Shown one piece after another: positions 36,526-44,872 of a stretch of DNA of 64,000 nt. Under the pieces are notes generated by a model. It made no database searches. It saw only the letters and a program-made list of their open reading frames with translations, and had not been told where the DNA came from. The translations under genes were made by a program, and so were the position numbers. The first letter of the stretch is position 1. Each line of letters starts with the position of its first letter. The stretch is from an uncultured Prevotella sp. (GTDB taxonomy: Bacteria > Bacteroidota > Bacteroidia > Bacteroidales > Bacteroidaceae), in assembly GCA_934204655.1 (NCBI GenBank), contig CAKPZJ010000003.1:93419-157418 (forward strand). Direction: 5' to 3'.

Positions 36526-38592
36526 ATGACACAGAAGAGAAAGACTATCATAAGCACCCTTATCATCATAGTAGTGGCAGCACTCGCGGCCCTTGGCGCG
36601 TGGTGGTGGCACATGACCGCCGATACCTACCGGGCCCGCAGTGTGGCCATGGTAGAACAGGTACGTACCACCACGCTGACGGTCAACGGCCGGCGGGTGC
36701 CCCTGATAACCAACTTAGCCACACGGAGGGCCGACACCATCTACCACATGGGCACGGGCTGGCAGCCCATGGCCACCGACACCCTGTACACCCCTGCGGT
36801 GTGGGCCAACCGCTACGCCATCGTCCCCTCGTGCCTCGGCCGACTGGTCACGCCCATCGCCACGCCCGTGTATGGTACCGACAGCACAGGGCTGCGCCTA
36901 CTGATACAGCGCCAGATAGACCTGACCGTAGCCCTGATGGCCTACTACGGGCAGGGCGACGGCCAGGCCAACGGCGGCTATACCCTGAAGCGGCAGATAC
37001 GCGAGCAGGAGCGCGAGATAGGCAACCTGGACTACTACCTCAAGGTACACGGCGTACAGGATGAGGGCTACCACGACATAGCCCGCTACACCGTGGGGCG
37101 CAAGGAGCAACTTGCCACCCTGCGTCAGGCCGCCGCCCGCCAGGCTGACCAGCTACACACGCTGGCCGAGCGGCTTGCCACCCTACGCCAGGCCCTGCGC
37201 CCACAAGCCCAAATCAGTGTGAGCGAGCACATCAGCTACACCGTCATCTATACCGACGGCCACCAGCTACACCGCATGGGCTGCCAGGCCGTGGCCCGGC
37301 ATGCCAAGCGGGGCTACACGCTGCTACAGACCACCGAGGGCACTACCCCGGCCAACGCTGCACCCCTCAGTATGCTTCCCTGGACTACCCACATAGACGA
37401 GACCATGCTGATGGACCCCTACACCACCTACTATGCGCGCTACGCACAGCGCATGGCCACCGCCAAGACCCTGCCCATTACCCACCGGCTGCTCATAGCC
37501 CAGGCCGGCACCGTGCCTGACCACTACACGGGCTACTGGATAAGCCGTGGCAAGGGCACCATCACCTATGCCGGCTACTGGCGTAAGGGCCGGCGCCAGG
37601 GCTGGGGCATGGCTTACTATCCCGACAGCATGGTGCTCCATGGCAAGTACAGCGCCGACACACTGTACTACGGCAGTCGCCGCGACACCTTGGGCCGAGT
37701 GTACACGGGCTATATGGACAGCCGCGCCCAGGCCAACGGCCACGGCACCCTGCGCGAGCCCGGCGGTCTGAGCTACAGCGGTCAGTGGCGTGCCGACCGC
37801 AAGGAGGGTTTCGGCTGTCAGACGGGCCTCAACGCCTCGCTGCGCGTGGGCGAGTGGCACCGCGGGGTGTACCGCGGCGAGCGACTGGTGTACACCTCTG
37901 ACCGCATCTACGGCATAGACATATCGCGGTTCCAGCACGAGATAGGCCGCAAGAAGTACGGCATAGACTGGAGCCAGCTGCGCATAAGCCATCTGGGCAA
38001 CAGCAGCCGCAAACGTATCAGCGGGCGGGTCAACTACCCCATCTCCTTTATCTACATCAAGGCCACCGAGGGCAGCAGCCTGCGCAACCGCTACTATGCG
38101 GCCGACTACCGGCAGGCTCGCCAGCACGGCCTGCGCACGGGCAGCTACCACTTCTTCTCTACTACCTCGGGGGCCGAGGCCCAGGCCCGCCACTTCATCC
38201 GCTACGCCCGCCTCACCAAGGGCGACCTGCCCCCGGTGCTCGACGTGGAGCCTTCGCCCCAGCAGATACGGCGCATGGGCGGCCCGGCGGTACTGTGGCA
38301 GCGCGTGGGCACATGGCTACGCATCGTGGAGCGTCACACGGGCACCGCCCCAGTACTGTACATCAGCCAGATGTTCGTTAACCGCTATCTGCCCTACGCT
38401 CCCGACATCAAGCGCCACTATCCCGTGTGGATAGCCCGCTACGGCGAGTACAAGCCCGACGTGCGCCTGGCTTACTGGCAGCTCTGCCCCGACGGCCGCG
38501 TGGCTGGTATCAGGGGCGAAGTAGACATCAACGTGTTTAATGGTTATCAGGCTGAGTTCAGGAAGTTTGTCTCGCAGAACTGCATCAAGTAG
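36526..38592 (+). CDS. Membrane-anchored MORN-repeat/GH25 lysozyme fusion
   Basis: A predicted peptidoglycan muramidase. The 688-residue protein has one N-terminal membrane anchor (about 9-28), a region with coiled-coil-like heptads (about 150-220, e.g. RQIREQEREIGNLDYYL), five to six MORN-type repeats at about 335-445 (YAGYWRKGRRQGWGMAYY, YTGYMDSRAQANGHG, YSGQWRADRKEGFG), and a GH25 domain from about 462. Catalytic motifs seen are GIDISRFQ, FIYIKATEG and PPVLDVE with its Asp/Glu pair. MORN repeats usually bind lipid or protein, so they may place the enzyme at the membrane; the combination is unusual. It is convergent with the PBP gene. Confidence 0.85.
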   Translation: MTQKRKTIISTLIIIVVAALAALGAWWWHMTADTYRARSVAMVEQVRTTTLTVNGRRVPLITNLATRRADTIYHMGTGWQPMATDTLYTPAVWANRYAIVPSCLGRLVTPIATPVYGTDSTGLRLLIQRQIDLTVALMAYYGQGDGQANGGYTLKRQIREQEREIGNLDYYLKVHGVQDEGYHDIARYTVGRKEQLATLRQAAARQADQLHTLAERLATLRQALRPQAQISVSEHISYTVIYTDGHQLHRMGCQAVARHAKRGYTLLQTTEGTTPANAAPLSMLPWTTHIDETMLMDPYTTYYARYAQRMATAKTLPITHRLLIAQAGTVPDHYTGYWISRGKGTITYAGYWRKGRRQGWGMAYYPDSMVLHGKYSADTLYYGSRRDTLGRVYTGYMDSRAQANGHGTLREPGGLSYSGQWRADRKEGFGCQTGLNASLRVGEWHRGVYRGERLVYTSDRIYGIDISRFQHEIGRKKYGIDWSQLRISHLGNSSRKRISGRVNYPISFIYIKATEGSSLRNRYYAADYRQARQHGLRTGSYHFFSTTSGAEAQARHFIRYARLTKGDLPPVLDVEPSPQQIRRMGGPAVLWQRVGTWLRIVERHTGTAPVLYISQMFVNRYLPYAPDIKRHYPVWIARYGEYKPDVRLAYWQLCPDGRVAGIRGEVDINVFNGYQAEFRKFVSQNCIK

Positions 38593-38600
38593 TTAGTAAC

Positions 38601-38638
38601 GGCCAAGCCCCATCCTGCCTTCAGGATGGGGCTTGGCC
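38601..38638 (+). terminator. Terminator of the MORN-GH25 gene
   Basis: A 17-bp perfect stem GGCCAAGCCCCATCCTG/CAGGATGGGGCTTGGCC with a 4-nt loop, followed by TATCTTATTG. The following 165 bp up to the PBP stop hold nothing I recognise. Confidence 0.85.
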
Positions 38639-38804
38639 TATCTTATTGTTAACCAGTGGGTACAGCATAGACTTCCTTTACTCCGCTGTAGATATTTACT
38701 GAGGGTGTACCGATGATTATAAGGACACCCGAGATACCCTCTTTATGGATAACCATTGTCGTGGCCTATGGCACCGCGCAGGCAGGGCGCTTAGCGGTCA
38801 CCGT

Positions 38805-40109
38805 TCATTTATGCTGAGTTTTCTGTTGCTTGGACGCGGGAGCCTTGACCGCTTTGGCAGTATCCGCCGGCGGCGTATAGGGCATCACGGTCTGGCTGGC
38901 CCACTGCTCCACCTGATACTCAGAGTACTCGCGCAGCCGGCCGGTAAGGTATTGCTCGATGATGAGCGACGCTATGGGTGCCGCCATGTCGGCCCCAAAG
39001 CCCCCGTTATCGACCACCACGGCCACGGCTATGCGGGGCCTGTCCATAGGGGCAAAGCCGATGAAGAGCGAGTGGTCCTCGCCCTCATTCTCGGCCGTGC
39101 CGGTCTTGCCGCATATCGCGTAAGCCGCGCGGTTAATCGAGGCACACGTGCCCGATACCACGGCGGCGCGCATGCCCTGTATGGTAATCTGGTAAGCCTG
39201 CGGGGTGCCCATGGCCACGTGCTTGCGCCTATAGGCCGAGTCTATGGGGTGGCCCGGAGTGGCCCGGCTGAGATGGGGCGTGTAGTAGTAGCCGCGGTTG
39301 GCTATCACGGCGGCCAGGTTGCACAGCTGCATGGGCGTGGCGGTAACCTCGCCCTGACCCATGCCCACCCACATGATGGTCTGCGGGGCCCACTGGCCGT
39401 GTATGCGCTTCAGATAATCTGCCGAGGGCATCAGTCCCGGGGCCTCGGGGCCCACATCGGTACCTAAGCGACGGCCCAGACCGAAACTACTCATGTAGGC
39501 GTGCCAGCGGTCTATGGCCTCGGCGCGCGTGCGATACTTGGCGCTGCCTATCATGTCCATAAACGATTTGCAGAAGAAGGCGTTGCACGATGTGCCGAGG
39601 GCTCCCACCACGGCACGGGGCGATGTATGGGCGTGGCAGCCTATGTGTATGCCGCCCTGGGTAAACCCGCGGGCACAGCTGTACTGCGCGGTGGGGCTGA
39701 GGGTGCCCTCGGAGAGCATGGCGATGGCCTGGGCCACCTTGAAGGTGGAGCCGGGCGAATAGGCCACCGACACGGCGCGCTGGGGACTATCGCCCCGAGG
39801 CGACGCGCTTACCATACACTTTATCTCGCCCGTGGCGGGGTCTATGGCTACTATGCTGCCCTGCTTGCCGCGCATCATGCGCTCGGCCAAGTGCTGCAGT
39901 GAGGTGCTGATGGTGGTACGGGGATGGCCCGAGTGGGGGGCGGCGGTGGCGGCCACGGCCATAAGCGAGCCGGCCATCACCAGGAGCGCGCCCACGACCG
40001 TCTTTAGCGAACTGGGAGCCGCCTTTAGAGAGCTGGGAGCCGTCTTTAGAGAGCTGGAGACGGTATTTAGAAAACCAGTGATAACTGATGGGTGGTGATA
40101 GTGGGTCAT
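38805..40109 (-). CDS. Short PBP2-like transpeptidase without dimerisation domain
   Basis: A penicillin-binding transpeptidase that would cross-link peptidoglycan. In 434 residues there is a hydrophobic export/anchor segment (about 38-57) followed almost directly by the transpeptidase domain, with SPGSTFK (Ser121, Lys124), SCN (174-176) and KTGTAEN (335-337). The CHAHTSPRAVVGALGTSCNAFF stretch is typical of class B PBP2/MrdA, but the usual N-terminal dimerisation domain of about 200 residues is missing. Residues 17-37 are a heptad repeat (SSLKTAP, SSLKAAP, SSLKTV) coded by 21-bp DNA repeats. It lies 41 bp downstream of oxyR. Confidence 0.85.
   Translation of the reverse strand: MTHYHHPSVITGFLNTVSSSLKTAPSSLKAAPSSLKTVVGALLVMAGSLMAVAATAAPHSGHPRTTISTSLQHLAERMMRGKQGSIVAIDPATGEIKCMVSASPRGDSPQRAVSVAYSPGSTFKVAQAIAMLSEGTLSPTAQYSCARGFTQGGIHIGCHAHTSPRAVVGALGTSCNAFFCKSFMDMIGSAKYRTRAEAIDRWHAYMSSFGLGRRLGTDVGPEAPGLMPSADYLKRIHGQWAPQTIMWVGMGQGEVTATPMQLCNLAAVIANRGYYYTPHLSRATPGHPIDSAYRRKHVAMGTPQAYQITIQGMRAAVVSGTCASINRAAYAICGKTGTAENEGEDHSLFIGFAPMDRPRIAVAVVVDNGGFGADMAAPIASLIIEQYLTGRLREYSEYQVEQWASQTVMPYTPPADTAKAVKAPASKQQKTQHK
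40000..40080 (-). repeat. Four 21-bp repeat units inside the PBP coding sequence
   Basis: Units start at 40000, 40021, 40042 and 40063 with consensus GYCTTTAGMGAGCTGGGAGCC; the fourth is degenerate. The unit shares GGAGCCGTCTTTAG with the core of the MITE-like elements at 14.9 and 51.3 kb. Because 21 is a multiple of three, the array reads through in frame. Confidence 0.85.
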
Positions 40110-40150
40110 AATCTATATTATAATAATGTATAGACAGCGCAACTGGGACC

Positions 40151-41077
40151 TCAGACGCGCTGCTCGGTATTATTAAAGTGAAGCATGCGCTCGGGCACAT
40201 GGGTGCGGACGGCCTCGGCTATGAGGTTAAGCACCGAGTGGCGCACAAAGGTCTTGGTGGTGAGCAGCACCACCTGCCGGGTGGGTATGGGCAGGGCAAA
40301 GGGGCGCACCAACTCGTGCTGGGCGGGCGACAACTGCTCCAGCGCCAACTCGGGGATAAAGGTTACACCCTGGCCGCCCTCTACCATACGCATAAAGGTC
40401 TCTATGCTGCCTAAGGAGTAGGTCTGCTTGCTATTGGTAGCCGCCTGTAGGTTGCAGAACTTTACCAACTGGTCTCGGAAACAGTGCCCCTCGTCCAGCA
40501 GCCACAAGAACTCGTGGTGCAGGTCGGCCGTCTTGATGGCCCGGTGGCTGTACAGGGCGTCGCCCCGCGACACATAGGCTAAGAACTGTTCGTAGAAAAG
40601 CGGTGTCTGGACGTAGTTGTCCATGTCGTCCAGGCTCACTAAGATGGCCGCGTCGAGCTCGCCCCGGCTCAAGGCCCGCTTAATGTCGGCCGTCTTCATC
40701 TCCATGACCCTTATATCGGTCTCCGGGTGCTCGCGTTCCAGCTGGGTGAAGAACCGTGGCAGCAGATAGGGGGCTATGGTAGGCAGTATGCCCAGGCGGA
40801 AGGTGCCTTCGTAGGAGCCCTTCTCCTCGCGCACGATGTCCTTGATGCGGTTGGCACGCACCAGCACCTTCCAGGCTTGCTCCACCACCTTGCGGCCCAC
40901 CTCGGTGGGCATCACCTGCTGCGAGGAGCGTTCGAATATCTTGATGTCGAGTTCGGCCTCTAACTTCTGTATCATGGCGCTCAGCGTGGGCTGGGTCACC
41001 CCGCAGTACTCGGCCGCCTTGGCAAAGTGGCGGAGCCTGTACACCGCCACGATATACTCCATCTGCTGTAATGTCAT
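40151..41077 (-). CDS. oxyR: Hydrogen-peroxide-sensing regulator OxyR
   Basis: A LysR-type activator of oxidative-stress genes. The 308 residues have an N-terminal winged helix-turn-helix (FAKAAEYCGVTQPTLSAMIQKLE) and a regulatory domain with both redox cysteines at the canonical positions: Cys199 (DEGHCFRDQ) and Cys208 (VKFCNL). This makes OxyR much more likely than another LysR regulator. It is divergent from rubrerythrin with a 230-bp shared regulatory region and sits just upstream of the PBP gene. Confidence 0.95.
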   Translation of the reverse strand: MTLQQMEYIVAVYRLRHFAKAAEYCGVTQPTLSAMIQKLEAELDIKIFERSSQQVMPTEVGRKVVEQAWKVLVRANRIKDIVREEKGSYEGTFRLGILPTIAPYLLPRFFTQLEREHPETDIRVMEMKTADIKRALSRGELDAAILVSLDDMDNYVQTPLFYEQFLAYVSRGDALYSHRAIKTADLHHEFLWLLDEGHCFRDQLVKFCNLQAATNSKQTYSLGSIETFMRMVEGGQGVTFIPELALEQLSPAQHELVRPFALPIPTRQVVLLTTKTFVRHSVLNLIAEAVRTHVPERMLHFNNTEQRV

Positions 41078-41164
41078 AGTCCTATACCTTATTATATATA
41101 ATAGCTGGCCCCCGGGCAGCCGTCGCCACGGGACGGACCGCCACCAGGAAGTGGCTACTGACTA

Positions 41165-41172
41165 CAAAGTTA
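41165..41172 (-). promoter_or_regulatory. -7 box (TAACTTTG) of oxyR
   Basis: A minus-strand TAACTTTG, 88 bp upstream of the oxyR start, without a good -33 box. It lies beside the putative OxyR site, which would allow autoregulation. Confidence 0.55.
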
Positions 41173-41203
41173 CGAAAATAAAACAGCCGCCGTGACCATA
41201 ATC

Positions 41204-41236
41204 ATAGATTTTTTCTATGTGGCGATAGATATTATC
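41204..41236. promoter_or_regulatory. Putative OxyR operator
   Basis: ATAG-N7-CTAT at 41204-41218 matches half of the OxyR consensus. After 6 bp a second, degenerate dyad GATAG...TTATC follows. It lies immediately upstream of the rubrerythrin -33 box, the position expected for activation. Confidence 0.55.
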
Positions 41237-41237
41237 G

Positions 41238-41269
41238 TTTGGCAGGTCATGGATAATACACTAACTTTG
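41238..41269 (+). promoter_or_regulatory. Promoter of rubrerythrin
   Basis: TTTG, 20 bp, TAACTTTG: an exact Bacteroidetes consensus, 45 bp upstream of the start codon used here. Confidence 0.85.
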
Positions 41270-41313
41270 CATCAGAAACAGAAAAAACATTATACATTAA
41301 ACACTGCATGATT

Positions 41314-41856
41314 ATGAAAGAACTTAAAGGAACCAAGACTGAGAAAAACCTGATGGCTGCCTTTGCCGGCGAGTCGCAGGCCCGTAACAAGTACACCTAC
41401 TTTGCATCGCGCGCCAAGAAAGATGGCTACGAGCAGATAGCTGCCCTCTTCGAGGAGACCGCCAACAACGAGAAGGAGCATGCCAAGATGTGGTTCAAGT
41501 ACCTGGAGGGCGGTGCCATCAAGGACACGGTAAGCAACCTGAAGGCTGCCGCCGAGGGCGAGAACTACGAGTGGACCGACATGTACGACCGCATGGCTCA
41601 GGAGGCCGAGGAGGAGGGCTTCGTGGAGATAGCTGCCAAGATGCGGGGCGTGGCTGCCATCGAGAAACACCACGAGGAGCGCTACCGCAAACTGCTCCAG
41701 AACATCGAGGATGCCGTAGTATTCTCGCGCGAGGGCGACGCCGTTTGGATCTGCCGCAACTGTGGCCACATCGTAGTGGGCAAGCAGGCTCCTAAGGTGT
41801 GCCCGGTATGCAACCACCCTCAGAGCTACTTTGAAATCAAGGCCGACAACATCTAA
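41314..41856 (+). CDS. rbr: Rubrerythrin
   Basis: A non-heme di-iron peroxidase that reduces H2O2 in anaerobes. The 180-residue protein has the four-helix ferritin-like domain ([20 protein letters not shown], then [15 protein letters not shown] second motif [13 protein letters not shown]) and a C-terminal rubredoxin domain with CRNCG and CPVCN supplying the four Fe ligands. An ATG two codons upstream (41308) is possible. Its place opposite oxyR, with a near-consensus OxyR site, indicates peroxide induction. Confidence 0.95.
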   Translation: MKELKGTKTEKNLMAAFAGESQARNKYTYFASRAKKDGYEQIAALFEETANNEKEHAKMWFKYLEGGAIKDTVSNLKAAAEGENYEWTDMYDRMAQEAEEEGFVEIAAKMRGVAAIEKHHEERYRKLLQNIEDAVVFSREGDAVWICRNCGHIVVGKQAPKVCPVCNHPQSYFEIKADNI

Positions 41857-41900
41857 GGCCACGCCACGGCCGCCCGCTGCGGCCACGGCTCTATCCATAG

Positions 41901-41941
41901 AGGCATCTGGATACCCACAAGGGGGTACAGATGCCTTTTTT
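41901..41941 (+). terminator. Terminator of rubrerythrin
   Basis: A 9-bp stem AGGCATCTG/CAGATGCCT with an inner TACCC/GGGTA pairing, followed by a run of T. Confidence 0.85.
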
Positions 41942-41975
41942 GCGTCTACGGGGGGTCCCGTTTTTACCTTTTTTT

Positions 41976-42011
41976 AGGTATTGCCCATCACGGATAATCG
42001 AAATACCTTTG
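41976..42011 (+). promoter_or_regulatory. Promoter with embedded inverted repeat, porin-imelysin-DHOR operon
   Basis: A TTG at 41981-41983 lies 20 bp before TACCTTTG (42004-42011). An inverted repeat AGGTATT (41976-41982) and AATACCT (42002-42008) overlaps both boxes, the arrangement expected of a repressor operator. The regulator is unknown; an iron- or heme-responsive one would fit the genes. Confidence 0.55.
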
Positions 42012-42068
42012 CCGTCGAAAGAATTTTAGATAAGTGAACATTTTTTAATAACCCTATTTATCCGTAAG

Positions 42069-43391
42069 ATGACAAGAGATTTTTCCTGGAGAGCCAGTAT
42101 CTGCGCCGGTGCGCTTACCTGTCTGTGCGCCATGCCCGCTGCTGCTCAGACAGCAGCCTTTGACAGCGTAACCACCCATGCCTCGGGCCACCGTTTCAGC
42201 GTCGGCGGCTACGGCGAGGCCGTCATGTCACGCAACTTCTACAGCGACAACGTGTACCGTTACCGCAATCCCAGCCAATACAAGAACGACCCCAGCCATG
42301 GCCGCTTTGACATTCCCCACGCTGTAGTCTACCTGAGCTACGACTTCGGCAAGGGCTGGACTATGTCCAGCGAGATAGAGTTTGAGCACGGCGGCTCTGG
42401 CGGAGCTATCGAGAAAGAATGGGAAGAGGGCGGCGAATGGGAAGCCGAGACCGAAAAAGGCGGTGAAGTGGAGCTGGAGCAGTTCTGGATACAGAAGACT
42501 TTTGCGCCCTGGGCCAACGTACGGATGGGCCACATCGTGGTACCGGTGGGACTGACCAACGCGCACCACGAGCCGCTCAACTTCTTCACCGTTTACCGTC
42601 CCGAGGGCGAGAACACCATCCTGCCCTGTACCTGGCACGACACGGGTATCAGTTTCTGGGGCCGTTCGGGCGACTTCCGCTACGAGCTGCAGTTCTTAGC
42701 CGGCCTGGATGCCTTCCTCTTTGACCGCGACACCTGGATTCACAATGGTGCCACGTCGCCCTTTGAGTTCAAGGCGGCCAACAAGTATGGTTTCGCTGCC
42801 CGTGTAGACAACTACACACTGCCTGGCCTGCGTGTGGGTCTGAGCGGCTACTATGGCAAGACTTTCCACAACAGTTTCCCCCACGACATGGAGGCCGACG
42901 GGCAGGTTAACAAGAGTGTCAAGGGTACTCTGGCCATCGGCGCCATCGACTTCAGCTACGACCGCTACAACTGGATAGTACGCGGAAATGCTGACTATGG
43001 TTACCTGGGCGATGCTGCACGCATAAGCGACCTCAAAGCTAACAGCGCCGGCGGCAGTTCGCCTTACAAGAAAGCCCCTGTGGGCAAGAACGCTGTAGCT
43101 GTGGGCATCGAGGCTGGCTACAACGTGTTCTCGCAGATAGCTAAGCTACGCGCCGACAACCAGAAGTTCTACGTGTTCGGCCGTTACGAGTACTACAACT
43201 CGTACATCCCCGGTGCCAACCAGAATCACTTCGACTATACCGCCAAGAAGCGCATGGCCGCAGGTATCAACTACTACCCCGTGCCCCAGATAGCCATCAA
43301 GGCCGAGTACTCTAAGCGCTTTCTCAAGGCTGGCTACAACAACGAGCCCTCTGTCTCTATCGGCATAGCTTACCAGGGCTTCTTCCTCTAA
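42069..43391 (+). CDS. Porin-like outer-membrane beta-barrel protein
   Basis: A predicted 16- to 18-stranded outer-membrane channel. The 440-residue protein has a signal peptide ending at MPAAAQ26 and the alternating pattern and terminal aromatic (YQGFFL) of a barrel. A strongly acidic stretch at about 115-140 (EKEWEEGGEWEAETEKGGEVELEQFW) probably forms a loop or constriction that binds cations. It is first of four same-strand genes; in context it may admit or capture iron for the imelysin lipoprotein. The family resembles phosphate-selective/short-chain porins, but the substrate is not shown by sequence. Confidence 0.8.
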   Translation: MTRDFSWRASICAGALTCLCAMPAAAQTAAFDSVTTHASGHRFSVGGYGEAVMSRNFYSDNVYRYRNPSQYKNDPSHGRFDIPHAVVYLSYDFGKGWTMSSEIEFEHGGSGGAIEKEWEEGGEWEAETEKGGEVELEQFWIQKTFAPWANVRMGHIVVPVGLTNAHHEPLNFFTVYRPEGENTILPCTWHDTGISFWGRSGDFRYELQFLAGLDAFLFDRDTWIHNGATSPFEFKAANKYGFAARVDNYTLPGLRVGLSGYYGKTFHNSFPHDMEADGQVNKSVKGTLAIGAIDFSYDRYNWIVRGNADYGYLGDAARISDLKANSAGGSSPYKKAPVGKNAVAVGIEAGYNVFSQIAKLRADNQKFYVFGRYEYYNSYIPGANQNHFDYTAKKRMAAGINYYPVPQIAIKAEYSKRFLKAGYNNEPSVSIGIAYQGFFL

Positions 43392-43438
43392 CAGACACCA
43401 TTATCAGTATAACCCATAAATTAGTTATTTTATTAAAG

Positions 43439-44749
43439 ATGAAAAAGATTGTAAACTACGCCTTTGCTGTGGCCACCGCCATGGCACTGACAGTGTCCTT
43501 TGCCTCTTGCTCGGACGACAACGGGGGCAATGGACAGCAACAGGAGAACGAGAAGACCGCCCTGCTTGAGGGTGTAACTCAGCAGTACATCAACAAGGTG
43601 GTATTTCCTACCTATACCAACCTGGCCAACTCTACCGAGGAGCTCTTCGGGCTGGTACAGAGCCTGCAGGCATCTGTGGCCAATGGTAGTGTGACCGAGA
43701 CGCAGATACAGACCACCTGCGACAAGTTCCTGGAGGCTCGCGCCTGGTGGGAGAAGTCTGAGGCTTGGCTCTATGGCCCTGCTGAAGTATTCGGAATAGA
43801 CCCACACATCGACACATGGCCTCTGAGCCGTGCCGACTTAGGCACCTTCTTTGCCACACAATACGCCAGCATCTTCGAGAGCGGCAAGACGATTGACCAG
43901 CAGATTGCCGCCGTCAGCGCGCTCAACGATGAGACTTCCTCGCTGGGCTTCCACGGACTGGAGTTCATCCTCTTTCGCAACGGAGCTCCTCGCACCACAG
44001 CCGACCTGCTGGGCAAGGAGACCGATGCTGACTTTGCAGCCAAGAACCCCAACGTTACCGGTGCCCAGGAACTCAAGTTCGCCATTGCTGTAGCCGGCGA
44101 CCTGTACGACCACTGCTGCTGGCTCGAGGCTGCATGGCTCGGCACTCAGGCTAACCCCACCCACGTGGCCCGCTGTACCAACCGCGGTTTTGAACTGCTC
44201 ATTGACGGTGCCTACACGGGCGACGCCATGCTTACTCTGAACAAGACACAGAGCTACACTTCTTGGCGTGGTGTTATCAGTACCATCCTGGACGGTGGCT
44301 GCATGAATATCTGCGATGAAGTGGCCAACTCCAAGATGGGCCAGGTGTACCGCTGTGCCATAGGTCGTCCGGAGCAGGGCGAAGAGGGCCCCGACTCGCC
44401 AGACTACATCGAGTCGCCTTACAGCAAGAAGTCGTTCGAAGATTTCTATGACAATATCATCAGTATCAAGAACGCCCTCTATGGCAATCTGGAGCAGAGC
44501 AACTACGACAGCAAGTCGGTAATAGCTTATCTGTATAAGTATAACCCCACCGTAGCAGCCGACGTACAGACCAAGTTGGACGCCTCGCTCAGCGCGCTTA
44601 CCACCTGCAAGGAGGGAAGCATCAAGTTCGTAGACTTTGCCAACAACCACGACAAGGCGACCGAACTGAAAATCAAGGCGGCCATGGATGCCATCAACGA
44701 GCTGAACGATGCCATCAACGAGGCCAAGGAGTGGATTCAGAAGAACTAA
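43439..44749 (+). CDS. Imelysin-family (M75) lipoprotein
   Basis: An IrpA/EfeO-like envelope protein linked to iron uptake in other bacteria. The 436-residue protein has a lipobox (VSFASC24) and an Asp-rich post-Cys stretch, then the all-helical imelysin domain. The GxHxxE motif is seen as GFHGLEFILFR at about residues 170-180, and a second helical repeat starts near 290. Family members are described as iron-regulated with no proven peptidase activity. It is 47 bp downstream of the porin and followed by a strong intercistronic hairpin. Confidence 0.88.
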   Translation: MKKIVNYAFAVATAMALTVSFASCSDDNGGNGQQQENEKTALLEGVTQQYINKVVFPTYTNLANSTEELFGLVQSLQASVANGSVTETQIQTTCDKFLEARAWWEKSEAWLYGPAEVFGIDPHIDTWPLSRADLGTFFATQYASIFESGKTIDQQIAAVSALNDETSSLGFHGLEFILFRNGAPRTTADLLGKETDADFAAKNPNVTGAQELKFAIAVAGDLYDHCCWLEAAWLGTQANPTHVARCTNRGFELLIDGAYTGDAMLTLNKTQSYTSWRGVISTILDGGCMNICDEVANSKMGQVYRCAIGRPEQGEEGPDSPDYIESPYSKKSFEDFYDNIISIKNALYGNLEQSNYDSKSVIAYLYKYNPTVAADVQTKLDASLSALTTCKEGSIKFVDFANNHDKATELKIKAAMDAINELNDAINEAKEWIQKN

Positions 44750-44808
44750 GACACTATGCCGCCAGCCGTCACGGCTCTCATGGTGTCGGCTGACAGAACA
44801 CACAGAAG

Positions 44809-44840
44809 AGTTGTACGTGGCCCCATAGCCACGTACAACT
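44809..44840 (+). other. Strong intercistronic hairpin, imelysin-DHOR
   Basis: A perfect 13-bp stem AGTTGTACGTGGC/GCCACGTACAACT with a 6-nt loop and no T-run. It stands 33 bp before the DHOR start codon, so it could set mRNA processing or differential expression. Confidence 0.75.
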
Positions 44841-44872
44841 TCGCTGATATAACTGACAAAACATCAACAAGA

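Noticed and set aside
38640..38804. Possible small gene or RNA between the GH25 terminator and the PBP stop
   Set aside because: No open frame with protein-like sequence and no promoter box; nothing supports a gene.
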